Below, in pieces: positions 55,135 to 64,000 of a stretch of DNA of 64,000 bases (its first letter is position 1; every line of letters begins with the position of its first letter). The notes under the pieces are model-generated. The model was not told where the DNA came from. It worked only from the letters and a program-made list of their open reading frames with translations, and did not search any database. This DNA comes from Pontibacter sp. HSC-14F20 (GTDB taxonomy: Bacteria > Bacteroidota > Bacteroidia > Cytophagales > Hymenobacteraceae), in the NCBI RefSeq assembly GCF_019599265.1, contig NZ_JAHZTC010000006.1, positions 62,001 through 126,000 on the forward strand, read 5' to 3'. Position numbers and translations under genes: made by a program.

Positions 55135-56145
55135 CTACAGCTTCTGCAAAAACGCCATAGTATCCACACCATCAGCATAATCCCACGGCATAGGGCACTG
55201 AGCGTCTCCGAAAGGTATAGAACCCTCGAGCCAGCCGTGCGCGGATACGACACATTGCGTCTTTTCTTTGACGGCAGCCAGTTTATGGCGCAGGTCGGGC
55301 AGAGAAGTGAAGGTTTCGTAAAATAAAACCGAGATAGGAGAGACAAGTTGCTCACTTTCCTGCACCAGCAGGAAGCCATTGTCGAAGTGCGGAACGCGGT
55401 TTACGAGCAGGATGGACTTGTTGTAGTCGTAGTTGTTCTGGTACTTGTGGTGGTTGAGAATCGTTTTGTAGTCTTCGTTGGCTTCGTACAGTTTATCGAA
55501 GGTATAGCCCTCGGGTACGTATACCTTGGAGACGTTGCGGCAGCCCAGCCCGTAGTACTGGAAAATATCGTTGCCCAGGGCACGCAGGTCATCGGCTTCT
55601 TCGTGGCCTGTCAGTATACCGATGCTGGTGCGGTTCTTCCGGATGATGTGCGGGCGTTTAGCAAAATAATACTCGAAATAGCGGGCCGTGTTGTCGGAGC
55701 CGGTCGCGATGATGGCGTCCGCTTCCTTAAGCATGTCCACGAACTCAAACTGGTTGGCAAAGGCTGGCTCTATACCTACCAGCATGCTGGCAAGGCGGCG
55801 CATCAGCACATCATCATCCGAACTCAGCTTGGCCAACAGGAAGTGACCGCTAAGCAAAACCGACATAAAATCGTGGAAACCGACCAACGGAATGTTGCCT
55901 GCCATCACTACGCCAACCTTTTTGGGTGTAACCTGTTTGAGATGGTAGGGGTAAAGCCATTCACGGAGATACTGTTCGTCGAGCAGCGTCGTAACGCCCT
56001 GCAGGGCAGCGGAAACATTAGCCTCGTCGAACCATGGGTTTTTGGCCTGTGCAATTAATGACAGCGCCTGGCGCTCTTCCGGCGTCAAATCCTGCAGTTG
56101 CTTTCCCAATTTAACGAAAGCTTCGATTCTGTTTTCTAATGTCAT
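55135..56145 (-). CDS. acyl-CoA reductase (LuxC-related)
   Basis: A 336-residue NADPH-dependent reductase-like protein. VGVVMAGNIPLVGFHDFMSVLLSGH, LAKLSSDDDVLMRRLASML, ADAIIATGSDNTARYFEYYF and YYGLGCRNVSKVYVPEGY match the LuxC/acyl-CoA reductase family. The cysteine in GLGCRNVSK is the probable catalytic thiol. It makes or uses fatty aldehydes. No luxD or luxE lies nearby, so bioluminescence is not implied. It is divergent from the ferredoxin. Confidence 0.86.
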   Translation of the reverse strand: MTLENRIEAFVKLGKQLQDLTPEERQALSLIAQAKNPWFDEANVSAALQGVTTLLDEQYLREWLYPYHLKQVTPKKVGVVMAGNIPLVGFHDFMSVLLSGHFLLAKLSSDDDVLMRRLASMLVGIEPAFANQFEFVDMLKEADAIIATGSDNTARYFEYYFAKRPHIIRKNRTSIGILTGHEEADDLRALGNDIFQYYGLGCRNVSKVYVPEGYTFDKLYEANEDYKTILNHHKYQNNYDYNKSILLVNRVPHFDNGFLLVQESEQLVSPISVLFYETFTSLPDLRHKLAAVKEKTQCVVSAHGWLEGSIPFGDAQCPMPWDYADGVDTMAFLQKL

Positions 56146-56169
56146 GGCTGGCCGCTGCGTTAAAATTTA

Positions 56170-56201
56170 TTTGATACGGATAGTTAATGTTCCTAATTTT
56201 G
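56170..56201 (+). promoter_or_regulatory. ferredoxin promoter
   Basis: TTTG at 56170-56173, exactly 20 bases, then TAATTTTG at 56194-56201; a full match to the Bacteroidota consensus. Confidence 0.78.
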
Positions 56202-56235
56202 TTCCACAAGTAAGAAAGCGATACAAAAGTACTAA

Positions 56236-56607
<372 letters not shown>

Positions 56608-56630
56608 GGTATAGCCTGCACCAAAAGCAT

Positions 56631-56667
56631 AAAAAACCTGTCTCTTACGGCAGGTTTTTTTATTTTT
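56631..56667 (+). terminator. ferredoxin terminator
   Basis: AAAAAACCTG pairs with CAGGTTTTTT over TCTCTTACGG, then TATTTTT. Confidence 0.88.
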
Positions 56668-56691
56668 ACTCACTTCACGCCAATTATACCC

Positions 56692-57264
56692 ATGGAAGAG
56701 CAACTGCATCAGGACAAAACGTTCGAGAAAATCACTTACCCAAACAAAGCCGTCAGGGGCAGGGAGTTTGAGGACTGCGTGTTCAAAAACTGCGATTTCT
56801 CCAGCGCCGATTTCTCCAACAACCGCTTCACCGATTGCGAATTTATTGGCTGCAACCTGGCTTTGCTGCGCCTCAGCAACTCGACCCTAAATGGCGTTAC
56901 GTTCAAGGAGTGCAAACTTACAGGTATAAATTTCAGCGAGTGCGAGGAGTTCTTGTTTACAGTGGGTTTCGAGAGTTGCCTGATGGATTATACATCATTC
57001 CTGAAACGTAAAATGCCGAAGGCGCTTTTCATCGATTGTTCGTTAAAAAATGCTGTATTTGAGTTCACCACGCTAACAAAGGCCAGGTTCGAAAACACAG
57101 ACCTGGCTGGAGCAGTTTTTGAGCGAACCAACCTCAGTGAAGCCGATTTGAGCACAGCCTACAACTTTATAATAGATCCGGAACTCAACAACATCAAAAA
57201 AGCGAAGTTCTCGGAGAACGGGCTGGCAGGTTTGCTGAACAGGTATGACATCCGGGTCGTGTGA
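56692..57264 (+). CDS. pentapeptide-repeat protein
   Basis: A 190-residue protein in which A(D/N)LxF-type pentapeptides run from about residue 20 to 160 (CVFKNCDFSSADFSNNRFTD, CNLALLRLSNSTLNGVTFKE, TDLAGAVFERTNLSEADLS). It should form a right-handed quadrilateral beta helix. Qnr/MfpA proteins that shield gyrase share the fold, but a resistance role cannot be claimed from sequence alone. Confidence 0.88.
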   Translation: MEEQLHQDKTFEKITYPNKAVRGREFEDCVFKNCDFSSADFSNNRFTDCEFIGCNLALLRLSNSTLNGVTFKECKLTGINFSECEEFLFTVGFESCLMDYTSFLKRKMPKALFIDCSLKNAVFEFTTLTKARFENTDLAGAVFERTNLSEADLSTAYNFIIDPELNNIKKAKFSENGLAGLLNRYDIRVV

Positions 57265-57290
57265 CAGGTATAGCTATACCTTATACCTGA
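57265..57290. repeat. cluster of three TATACCT words with a 16-bp palindrome
   Basis: AGGTATAGCTATACCT (57266-57281) is a perfect palindrome made of two facing copies. A third copy (TATACCTG) follows at 57282. It lies directly after the pentapeptide gene stop and may act as its transcript end. Confidence 0.85.
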
Positions 57291-57426
57291 CGCCCTTTGT
57301 GGCTATACATACTTGCTTGATATTTATTATACCTGTAGGTTGAACAATCCGCAAACTGCAATCAACAATTACCACAAAATCCTTAATTTTGCCTTTTGGC
57401 GCAAAAAGCAGAAAAACTAGTTTACG

Positions 57427-60054
57427 ATGTCGATTTCAACAAAATATAACCCCAGAGAAGTAGAAGAGAAGTGGTACAGCAGCTGGATGCAGCGCGGCTT
57501 CTTCCGTTCTACACCTAACCCCAAAAAGGAACCTTACACCATCGTGATTCCGCCGCCAAACGTGACGGGCGTGCTGCACATGGGCCACATGCTCAACAAC
57601 ACGATTCAGGATGTGCTGATTCGTCGTGCGCGCATGAAGGGCAAGGAGGCTTGCTGGGTGCCGGGCACCGACCACGCTTCTATCGCCACTGAGGCAAAAG
57701 TAGTGGCCATGCTGAAGGAAAAAGGCATCAACAAAGCAGACCTGACGCGTGAAGAGTTCCTGGAGTATGCCTGGGAGTGGAAAGAGAAGTACGGCGGCAT
57801 CATTCTGGAGCAGCTCAAGAAACTTGGCGCTTCCTGCGACTGGGACCGTACCCGTTTCACGATGGAAGATGACATGAGCGCGGCTGTGATCGAGGTGTTT
57901 GTGGACCTGTACCGCAAAGGTCAGATCTACCGCGGTGTGCGCATGGTAAACTGGGACCCGCAAGGCAAAACAGCCCTTTCTGATGAAGAGGTAGTACCAA
58001 AAGATACGATGGCGAAAATGTACCACCTGAACTATAAAGTTGTAGGTGCTGCAGAGCCGACTTATATCACTGTAGCGACTTCACGCCCTGAGACCATCAT
58101 GGCGGACGTAGCCGTAGCGGTGAATCCGAACGACGAGCGCTATACCCATTTGCATGGCAAATCGGTGCATATACCTTTGCTGGGCAAAGAGATTCCGGTG
58201 ATCCTGGATGAGTATGTGTCGATTGATTTTGGTACAGGTGCCTTGAAAGTGACGCCTGCACATGACCTGAACGACTACGAACTGGGCCAAAAGCATAAAC
58301 TACCAACCATCGACATCCTGAACGATGACGGCACGCTGAATGAAAAGGCACAGCTATATGTTGGTCAGGATCGTTTTGCTGCCCGTCGCAATATTGTGAA
58401 AGATCTAGAAGCAGCTGGTCTGCTGGTGAAGATTGAAGAATATGCCAGCGTACTACAGACTTCCGAGCGTACAGGTGCCGTAATTGAGCCACGCTTGTCG
58501 ATGCAGTGGTGGTGCAAGATGGATAAAATGGCCAAGCCAGCACTGGACGCTGTGATGAATGACGAGATCCGTTTGCACCCGCCAAAGTTTAAGAACATGT
58601 ACCGCTCCTGGATGGAGAACGTGCACGACTGGTGTATTTCGCGTCAGCTGTGGTGGGGACAGCAGATACCTGCTTATTACCTGCCGGATGGCTCGTTTGT
58701 AGTGTCAACTTCAGCTGAAGAAGCGCTGGAACTGGCCCGTAAGCAAAGCGGCAACGATAACCTGCAAGCTGAAGACCTGCGCCAGGATGAAGACGTGCTG
58801 GATACCTGGTTCTCTTCCTGGTTATGGCCGATCTCGGTTTTCGACGGTTTCAAAGACCCGGACAATAAAGACATCCTCTACTACTACCCAACCAATGACT
58901 TGGTAACGGCTCCGGAGATTTTGTTCTTCTGGGTAGCGCGTATGATCATGGCTGGGTTCGAATTCCGCAATGAGCCGCCGTTCCGCAACGTATACCTAAC
59001 CGGTATTGTGCGTGATACACAGGGCCGCAAAATGTCGAAACAGTTGGGCAACTCTCCAGATCCGCTCGACCTGATCGACCAGTACGGCGCCGATGGCGTA
59101 CGGGCAGGTATGCTTTTCAGTTCACCGGCCGGTAACGACTTGCTGTTCGACGAGAAACTGGTGGAGCAGGGGCGTAACTTCAGTAACAAAATCTGGAATG
59201 CTTACCGTCTGATCAAAGGCTGGGAAGTGGACGAAAACCTGCCTTGCCCGAATGAAACAGCGATGGCTTGGTTCGACTCTCGCTTCAACGAGGCCTTCGT
59301 CCAGATCGAAGATCACTTCAGCAAGTTCCGTATTTCAGATGCCTTGCTAGCGGTATACAAACTGGTATGGGACGACTTTTGCTCGAGCTATCTCGAAATG
59401 ATCAAGCCAGCCTACCAGCAGCCAATCGACAAGCAAACGCTGGACGCCACGGTAGACTTCTTGGAAAAGGTGCTGAAAGTGCTGCATCCGTTCATGCCGT
59501 TTATCACCGAGGAAATCTGGCAGGACCTGAAAGAGCGCAAGGACAAAGAGTTTCTGATTGTGGCTCCATGGCCAAAGCAGGACAAGTTTGACAAGCAGCT
59601 GACGGAGAAAATGGAAAGCGTGCTCAAGATTGTGGCCGCCATCCGCAACATCCGCAACTCGAAAAATATATCGCCAAACAAGTCCCTTGACCTTTCAATA
59701 AAAGTGATGAACCAGGATGGGTATGAGAACTTCATTAGCATCATCCGTAAGTTGGCAAACATCAACGAAGTGACGCTGGTGCAGGAGAATGTGGAGGGCG
59801 CTATCAGCTTTGTAGAGGCTGGCGACGAGTTCTTCATACCGATGGAAGGCAATATTGATGTGGAAGCGGAGCGCGAGCGTTTGCAGAAGGAACTGGAATA
59901 CACCAGAGGCTTCCTGAACTCCGTGGTGAAGAAGCTTAGCAACGAACGTTTTGTAAGCGGTGCACCAGAAACGGTAATTGCCAACGAGCGCAAGAAACAA
60001 GCCGATGCCGAAGCGAAGATTCACGCGATAGAGCAGAGCCTGGCTTCCTTGTAA
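57427..60054 (+). CDS. valS: valyl-tRNA synthetase
   Basis: An 875-residue class I synthetase. [17 protein letters not shown] carries the HIGH motif as HMGH (51-54); the editing domain (about 160-350) has TTGT-like stretches; the KMSKS loop reads KMSKQ (535-539). WSRQ-like [17 protein letters not shown] is present. The C-terminal coiled coil (about 805-875; [17 protein letters not shown]) is typical for ValS. TAATTTTG at 57384-57391 is a candidate -7 box. Confidence 0.96.
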   Translation: MSISTKYNPREVEEKWYSSWMQRGFFRSTPNPKKEPYTIVIPPPNVTGVLHMGHMLNNTIQDVLIRRARMKGKEACWVPGTDHASIATEAKVVAMLKEKGINKADLTREEFLEYAWEWKEKYGGIILEQLKKLGASCDWDRTRFTMEDDMSAAVIEVFVDLYRKGQIYRGVRMVNWDPQGKTALSDEEVVPKDTMAKMYHLNYKVVGAAEPTYITVATSRPETIMADVAVAVNPNDERYTHLHGKSVHIPLLGKEIPVILDEYVSIDFGTGALKVTPAHDLNDYELGQKHKLPTIDILNDDGTLNEKAQLYVGQDRFAARRNIVKDLEAAGLLVKIEEYASVLQTSERTGAVIEPRLSMQWWCKMDKMAKPALDAVMNDEIRLHPPKFKNMYRSWMENVHDWCISRQLWWGQQIPAYYLPDGSFVVSTSAEEALELARKQSGNDNLQAEDLRQDEDVLDTWFSSWLWPISVFDGFKDPDNKDILYYYPTNDLVTAPEILFFWVARMIMAGFEFRNEPPFRNVYLTGIVRDTQGRKMSKQLGNSPDPLDLIDQYGADGVRAGMLFSSPAGNDLLFDEKLVEQGRNFSNKIWNAYRLIKGWEVDENLPCPNETAMAWFDSRFNEAFVQIEDHFSKFRISDALLAVYKLVWDDFCSSYLEMIKPAYQQPIDKQTLDATVDFLEKVLKVLHPFMPFITEEIWQDLKERKDKEFLIVAPWPKQDKFDKQLTEKMESVLKIVAAIRNIRNSKNISPNKSLDLSIKVMNQDGYENFISIIRKLANINEVTLVQENVEGAISFVEAGDEFFIPMEGNIDVEAERERLQKELEYTRGFLNSVVKKLSNERFVSGAPETVIANERKKQADAEAKIHAIEQSLASL

Positions 60055-60075
60055 AGTTTTTTTATGAAAAGTGGC

Positions 60076-60114
60076 AGCGGCCGTTCTCGTGAGGGAACGG
60101 CCGCTATTGTTTTT
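60076..60114 (+). terminator. valS terminator
   Basis: AGCGGCCGTTC pairs with GAACGGCCGCT, then ATTGTTTTT. Confidence 0.88.
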
Positions 60115-60154
60115 ACTAGTGTAGCGGTGGTCGTAGGTTAGCGAGCTGTGTTTT

Positions 60155-60515
60155 TTCATAGCTTCGCCTGTGCGGCGGGTACCTACTTTTTGTCTTGACA
60201 CAAAAATCGAGGGCCCCTACCCCCAGTAGGTAAAAAAGTCAAGACTCCCCAAATCGAGGGCCCCTACCCCCACTCGCTGAACGCTCTTGACAGGGGGACC
60301 CCTTCACCCCCAACAGTGGAGCGTCGTAAAGGCGCACCTGGCTAAGCTATACCTTCGTAGTGGACGTGCAAGTTAGTCTTGTTATACCTGCCGAAAGGGC
60401 AAGGTACTCTTGCTATACCTGCCAGTGGTGTTTACTATGGAGCTATACCTAGAAACTGGCAGTAGCAGAAACTCCTCCTTCGAAGGGGATAGGGGGGTAA
60501 ATCATGCACTGAGAT
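60155..60515 (+). repeat. interspersed spacer repeat A, copy 2
   Basis: The longest copy. TTCGCCTGTGCGGCGGGTAC with TACTTTTTGTCTTGACACA opens it. AAATCGAGGGCCCCTACCCC occurs twice (about 60203 and 60249). GCCAGTGGTGTTTACTATGG with AGCTATACCTAGAAACTGGC (60420-60460) is identical to copy 1 at 37970-38009. No believable gene lies in this 460-base spacer. Confidence 0.82.
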
Positions 60516-60577
60516 TGTCTTTCCTGGACAAGCAGGAGCAGTCTGCCGCAGCATCTGTACAATCGTGTATACCTTTC

Positions 60578-61180
60578 CTAATCGTGATTCTTACTCAACT
60601 CTACTACTAACCTGTCCAATTCATCCTTCACTTTCGGCATCAGATCGCTCAGGCCCTGCTTCTTTTTCGGGTATACAAGTTCTACGTGGCGGTCGTCGAT
60701 CTTATACTCGAGTAATCCTTGCTCATCTTCGGTGAGGTAGTAGAGTTTGATCAGTGCATCTGTAGTGGAAACAGTGTAAGTACGAAACTTGAAGTTGTTC
60801 TGGATGCGCTGTTGTGTGGGAGCCCGGTTCTCAAGGTAGCGCTGAGTCACAACTGTATCTAGTGCTATAGTCGTCTCGATCTGGTGAATGGCTTTGATGT
60901 TGCCTTCATCGAAACGCCAGGTCTGTACATGGTGTTTGCCTTGCTGTCCGGCGCTGTACTTACTTTGTGAAATGTTGATGCTGGACATCACATAAAACAG
61001 CTCCAGATCGCTCTCTACAGTCCGCATGGAGGGGCTTAACGTAGCATTATCGCTGATAAAGACGGAGGTATTTGCTAATATTTTTGCGTCTTTGTTTAGA
61101 TCCTGACTCAGCTGGAGATTACTGTCCTGGCTGAAAATAAACGAAACAAGTATAGGAAACAGAAGCGATAATGGTGTCAT
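60578..61180 (-). CDS. exported protein, unknown
   Basis: A 200-residue protein with a short hydrophobic N terminus (PLSLLFPILVSFIFSQ) that fits a signal peptide. The mature part alternates beta and charged segments (VISDNATL-like FISDNATLSPSMRTVESDLE, YYLTEDEQGLLEYKIDD), ending in a charged helix. I recognise no family. It is followed on the minus strand by repeat A. Confidence 0.6.
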   Translation of the reverse strand: MTPLSLLFPILVSFIFSQDSNLQLSQDLNKDAKILANTSVFISDNATLSPSMRTVESDLELFYVMSSINISQSKYSAGQQGKHHVQTWRFDEGNIKAIHQIETTIALDTVVTQRYLENRAPTQQRIQNNFKFRTYTVSTTDALIKLYYLTEDEQGLLEYKIDDRHVELVYPKKKQGLSDLMPKVKDELDRLVVELSKNHD

Positions 61181-61230
61181 ATTGTTGTGGTTTATACCTG
61201 TTTTCCTATACTCAAATACCGTGCAGAAAG

Positions 61231-61746
61231 CTACAAAGCGGAACTATCCACTACGCGCCAGGTGATATTACCATTGTTCACTTCGTATTTCAGAATCATG
61301 TAGCCTCCGATGTGCCCATCTTCATAATAGGCCATCGCATAGCGGTCGTTCAGGATGCGGCTGTCGCGTATGGCCATGGTACCGCCCGCTACGCCCTCTC
61401 TAGGTATAAGCTGTCCTTGCTTACGGCTCAGGTCATTCATCAGGTCCACCTCGGGGTTGCGCAGGCCTTTTTTACGAAGCTTCTGGATATCGCTTTCGCT
61501 CAGGCTGCCCATTTTATCCACAAACTCCACACCGCTAGGAGGTGCGACTGACATGGTATCAGGCGGTAGTACCATCTCTTCGAGCGAATCGGTTTCAGCT
61601 GCCTCCTGCTCCAGTTGCTGGCCTGTTTCAGCCAGTTTGTTGTCGGCTATACGCAGGCGGCTTTCGGCGTCATTTTTCTTCCAGTAGAAATATACAGCTG
61701 CAAACAGGAATATGGCAGCCAGAATCCAGGCAATGGCAACTCTCAT
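61231..61746 (-). CDS. membrane-anchored protein, unknown
   Basis: A 171-residue protein with an N-terminal helix (VAIAWILAAIFLFAAVYFYW), a coiled-coil-prone acidic stretch (about 28-60; RLRIADNKLAETGQQLEQEA) and a C-terminal globular part (MNDLSRKQGQLIPREGVAGG, WRVVDSSAL). It probably faces the periplasm. No family recognised. It lies 50 bases upstream of the exported protein in the same direction. Confidence 0.65.
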   Translation of the reverse strand: MRVAIAWILAAIFLFAAVYFYWKKNDAESRLRIADNKLAETGQQLEQEAAETDSLEEMVLPPDTMSVAPPSGVEFVDKMGSLSESDIQKLRKKGLRNPEVDLMNDLSRKQGQLIPREGVAGGTMAIRDSRILNDRYAMAYYEDGHIGGYMILKYEVNNGNITWRVVDSSAL

Positions 61747-61847
61747 AATTTCGATGATCGGTTATACTTCCACATAAACGGAAGCGGATTAAAACGGATG
61801 TATCAATATTAGCAAAAAGGTATACATAAAGCTAGACCTACAAAAAA

Positions 61848-61876
61848 GCCTGCCCATTTTCTAAGGCAGGCTTTCT
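61848..61876 (-). terminator. terminator of the E2 gene
   Basis: On the minus strand AAAGCCTGCC pairs with GGCAGGCTTT, followed by TTTGT. Confidence 0.82.
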
Positions 61877-61904
61877 GTTTATACCTGAAGTCTTTTGTCA
61901 AAAA

Positions 61905-63272
61905 TTAAATTGACTGGTTCACATCGAAGTTCTCGAGGTAATCAGCCACTCGGCGCACGAACATGCCACCCAGCGAGCCATCCACTACACGGTGGTCGTA
62001 AGAGTGCGACAGGAACATGAAGTGACGGACACCAATCAGATCGCCCTCCGGCGTTTCAATTACCGCAGGTTTCTTCTTGATAGCACCCACGGCCATAATA
62101 GCTACTTGCGGCTGCATGATGATGGGTGTGCCCATCACGTTGCCAAATGAACCCACGTTCGACACGGTATAAGTACCGGCCGACAGGTCGTCTGGTGTCA
62201 GTTTGTTGATGCGGCCACGGTTAGCCAGGTCATTCACCTTTTTGGTCAGACCGTTCAGGTTCAGCTGGTCGGCGTTCTTAATGTTTGGCACGATCAGGTT
62301 ACCGCTTGGCAGGGCCACAGCCATACCTATGTTGATATCTTTGTGACGGATGATGTTGCCACCGTCCACGGACACGTTGATCATCGGGAAGTCTTTGATG
62401 GCTTTGGCAATTGCATCGATGAAAATTGGCGTGAACGTCAGGTTCTCACCTTCGCGTCTCTTATAATCGTTTTTCCACTTGTTGCGCCAATTCACAATGT
62501 TGGTCACATCGGCCTCCACGAAAGAAGTTACGTGCGGAGAAATGCGCTTGCTGTCCACCATGCGGTCGGCAATCATTTTGCGCATGCGGTCCATTTCGAT
62601 GATCTCGACGTTTCCGCTGTAAGAAGCGGCTGGCTTAGAGGCGGCAGGAGCAGTCTGAGGCTGTGGCTGAGCAGCAGGTGCCGGAGCGGCCTGTGGTTGT
62701 GGTGCAGCGACAGGAGCTTGTGGCTGAGCCTGTGGAGCAGCAGCTTGCTGCGGTGCGTTTTTGCGGCTCTCTACGTAAGTCAGGATGTCTTTTTTCGACA
62801 CGCGACCTTCTTTGCCGGTGCCTGGTACATACTCCAGTTCCTGCATTGAGATACCTTCTTCGCGGGCAATGTTGAGCACGAGCGGCGAGTAGAAGCGGCC
62901 TGAAGCCGGTTGGTCGAGTTTGGCTACGGTGCCACCAGAAGCGGCTGCAGGTTGAGCGGCTGCCTGAGGTGCAGGTGTGGCGGCAGGAGCTTCTGTAGCG
63001 GCCGGAGCAGCAGGAGCGGCGGTGTCTTCGCCGTTGGTAGAGATAATCGCGATCGGGGCGCCTACGGCTACCACGTCACCTTCCTGTACCAGTATCTCCT
63101 TCAGTACACCACCCTGAATGGCAGGTACTTCCGTGTCCACTTTGTCTGTAGCTACTTCCAGCACCGATTCGTCCTGCTCAATCGTGTCACCCACGCTTTT
63201 AAGCCATTTCAGAACGGTACCTTCCATGATACTCTCGCCCATTTTGGGCATAACCATTTCTACAAGTGCCAT
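61905..63272 (-). CDS. 2-oxo acid dehydrogenase E2 (dihydrolipoamide acyltransferase)
   Basis: A 455-residue core subunit of a 2-oxo acid dehydrogenase complex. The lipoyl domain (1-76) has Lys44 in EVATDKVDTEVP. An Ala/Pro linker follows, then the E1/E3-binding domain (about 130-170; SPLVLNIAREEGISMQELEY), a second Ala/Pro/Gln linker and the catalytic domain with HRVVDG (His427, Asp431). Branched-chain or 2-oxoglutarate type cannot be decided here; no E1 or E3 gene is in the window. Confidence 0.92.
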   Translation of the reverse strand: MALVEMVMPKMGESIMEGTVLKWLKSVGDTIEQDESVLEVATDKVDTEVPAIQGGVLKEILVQEGDVVAVGAPIAIISTNGEDTAAPAAPAATEAPAATPAPQAAAQPAAASGGTVAKLDQPASGRFYSPLVLNIAREEGISMQELEYVPGTGKEGRVSKKDILTYVESRKNAPQQAAAPQAQPQAPVAAPQPQAAPAPAAQPQPQTAPAASKPAASYSGNVEIIEMDRMRKMIADRMVDSKRISPHVTSFVEADVTNIVNWRNKWKNDYKRREGENLTFTPIFIDAIAKAIKDFPMINVSVDGGNIIRHKDINIGMAVALPSGNLIVPNIKNADQLNLNGLTKKVNDLANRGRINKLTPDDLSAGTYTVSNVGSFGNVMGTPIIMQPQVAIMAVGAIKKKPAVIETPEGDLIGVRHFMFLSHSYDHRVVDGSLGGMFVRRVADYLENFDVNQSI

Positions 63273-63388
63273 ATTTTATTTATTCGTTGTTCTTTTAAGG
63301 GACAGTATTTGGAGGCGCAAGACATAGAAAAGCAAAGCCCTGCTATACCTGTCGACCCGAATTTGCAAACAAAGTTAAGGATTTTAGC

Positions 63389-64000
63389 CTATTCCTCAAC
63401 CGCTATATTCAAACTTTGGCGTACGAGGTTGAGCACAGCCAAGGCAGTATACTCAATATTGAGCTGTCGGTTTTTGTTATACTGCAAAAGTTTTGCCTTA
63501 GCACCTTGCTGGTCGGCATAGGCAATCCAGATGGTGCCGACCGGCTTTTCGGGAGTGCCACCGTCGGGTCCGGCGATGCCGCTGGTGGCTACGCCGATGT
63601 CTGTCTTCAGCTTCCGGCGTACGTTTTGGGCCATTTCCAGTACCGTGGCTTCACTCACCGCGCCATGCTCTTGCAGGGTTTCGGGTTTTACGCCCAGCAC
63701 ATTCGTTTTCGCACTGTTGTCGTAAGCCACCACGCTGCCCATAAAGTAAGCGGAACTGCCCGGTACACTCGTCAGGCGGTGTGCCAGATAGCCACCTGTG
63801 CAGCTTTCGGCAGTGGAAATAGTTAGGCCGCGTTCTTTCAACACTTTTCCCAAGGCTTCTTCCAGCGGCACTTCGCCGTGCGCAAAAATGTATTTAGGTA
63901 TAAGCGCGTTCAGTTTGGCTACTTCCGCTTCCAGTTCTTTCTCCAGCTGTTCGGCATGTTCGGCTATACCTGTCAGGCGCAGGCGCACGCCGCCCAGGTG
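63389..64000 (-). CDS. cinA: CinA family protein, 3' part (cut by window end)
   Basis: The frame stays open to base 64000, so the gene starts outside the window. The visible 203 residues include the end of the N-terminal domain (VRLRLTGIAEHAEQLEKELE) and the whole C-terminal PncC-type domain: TISTAESCTGGYLAHRLTSVPGSSAYF, VVAYDNSAKTNVLGV, and GVATSGIAGPDGGTPEKPVGTIWIA. The C-terminal domain deamidates NMN; the full protein is linked to competence and ADP-ribose hydrolysis. It is upstream of the E2 gene on the same strand. Confidence 0.9.
   Translation of the reverse strand, partial: HLGGVRLRLTGIAEHAEQLEKELEAEVAKLNALIPKYIFAHGEVPLEEALGKVLKERGLTISTAESCTGGYLAHRLTSVPGSSAYFMGSVVAYDNSAKTNVLGVKPETLQEHGAVSEATVLEMAQNVRRKLKTDIGVATSGIAGPDGGTPEKPVGTIWIAYADQQGAKAKLLQYNKNRQLNIEYTALAVLNLVRQSLNIAVEE

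Noticed and set aside
56692-57264. Quinolone resistance (Qnr) gene
   Set aside because: Pentapeptide repeats alone do not show gyrase protection, and the typical Qnr loops cannot be identified.
57427-60054. KMSKQ in place of KMSKS in ValS as a defect
   Set aside because: The last serine of the loop is variable among synthetases and the rest of the enzyme is intact, so it is not evidence of inactivity.

Overview
The window looks like a chromosomal segment of a Bacteroidota bacterium of the Cytophagales, most like Pontibacter/Hymenobacteraceae. This rests on family content (an IPExxxVDY-type protein, DUF2851, an MbnP-like lipoprotein between two di-heme peroxidases, an lptG-type permease next to tgt, ftsK followed by lolA), on the near absence of Shine-Dalgarno sequences, and on promoters of the Bacteroidota form TTTG-N19/20-TAnnTTTG (rpsT, pyrF and ferredoxin are the clearest). 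The species call is inference. I see no rRNA, tRNA, CRISPR array or prophage.

Layout. 1-8.9 kb: end of a Cys/Met PLP enzyme, ispE, a DMT exporter, an LptF/LptG permease, tgt, a glycosyltransferase overlapping an ECF sigma factor, rsmG and a YheT-type hydrolase. 9.0-13.0 kb: two paralogous small lipoproteins, then a minus-strand operon of di-heme peroxidase, MbnP-like protein and second di-heme peroxidase. 13.1-23 kb: rpsT, pyk, an IPExxxVDY-like gene, acpP-fabF-rnc, glutamine-dependent nadE, lgt, a beta-propeller protein and a VOC protein. 23-32.4 kb: PEGA-repeat protein, esterase, cdd, a saccharopine dehydrogenase-like gene, a tRNA1(Val) methyltransferase, rnhA, marC, a class V aminotransferase, aroQ and xerD. 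32.5-43 kb: GH20 hexosaminidase, a DUF898/M48 pair, pyrD, ftsK-lolA and pyrF. 43.2-47.2 kb is the accessory stretch: an IS5-family element sitting inside a small Cys-rich lipoprotein gene, an IS110-family transposase with an in-frame stop, a methyltransferase and an unknown ORF. 47.3-64 kb: ABC-F ATPase, DUF2851, a polytopic membrane protein, a NeuD-like acetyltransferase, trhO, a nucleoside phosphorylase, an acyl-CoA reductase divergent from a 4Fe-4S ferredoxin, a pentapeptide-repeat protein, valS, two unknown envelope proteins, an E2 acyltransferase and the 3' part of cinA.

The strongest unexplained signal is a short word, CTATACCTG / CAGGTATAG (core TATACCT). It is scattered through genes and spacers in both orientations and several reading frames. 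A hand count gives about 140 cores in 64 kb against about 8 expected for a random 7-mer on both strands. It is almost absent from the IS-bearing stretch, sometimes forms inverted pairs in terminator-like hairpins, and explains many ATA isoleucine codons. It behaves like a genome-wide signature word (HIP1- or uptake-sequence-like); its function is unknown to me.

Other structures not explained by genes: two interspersed spacer repeat families (about 13.9, 37.8 and 60.2 kb; and 32.4, 52.4 and 54.5 kb), a queuine-insertion enzyme that has lost its zinc cysteines, and a precisely reconstructable IS insertion. Most of the rest is ordinary housekeeping DNA.
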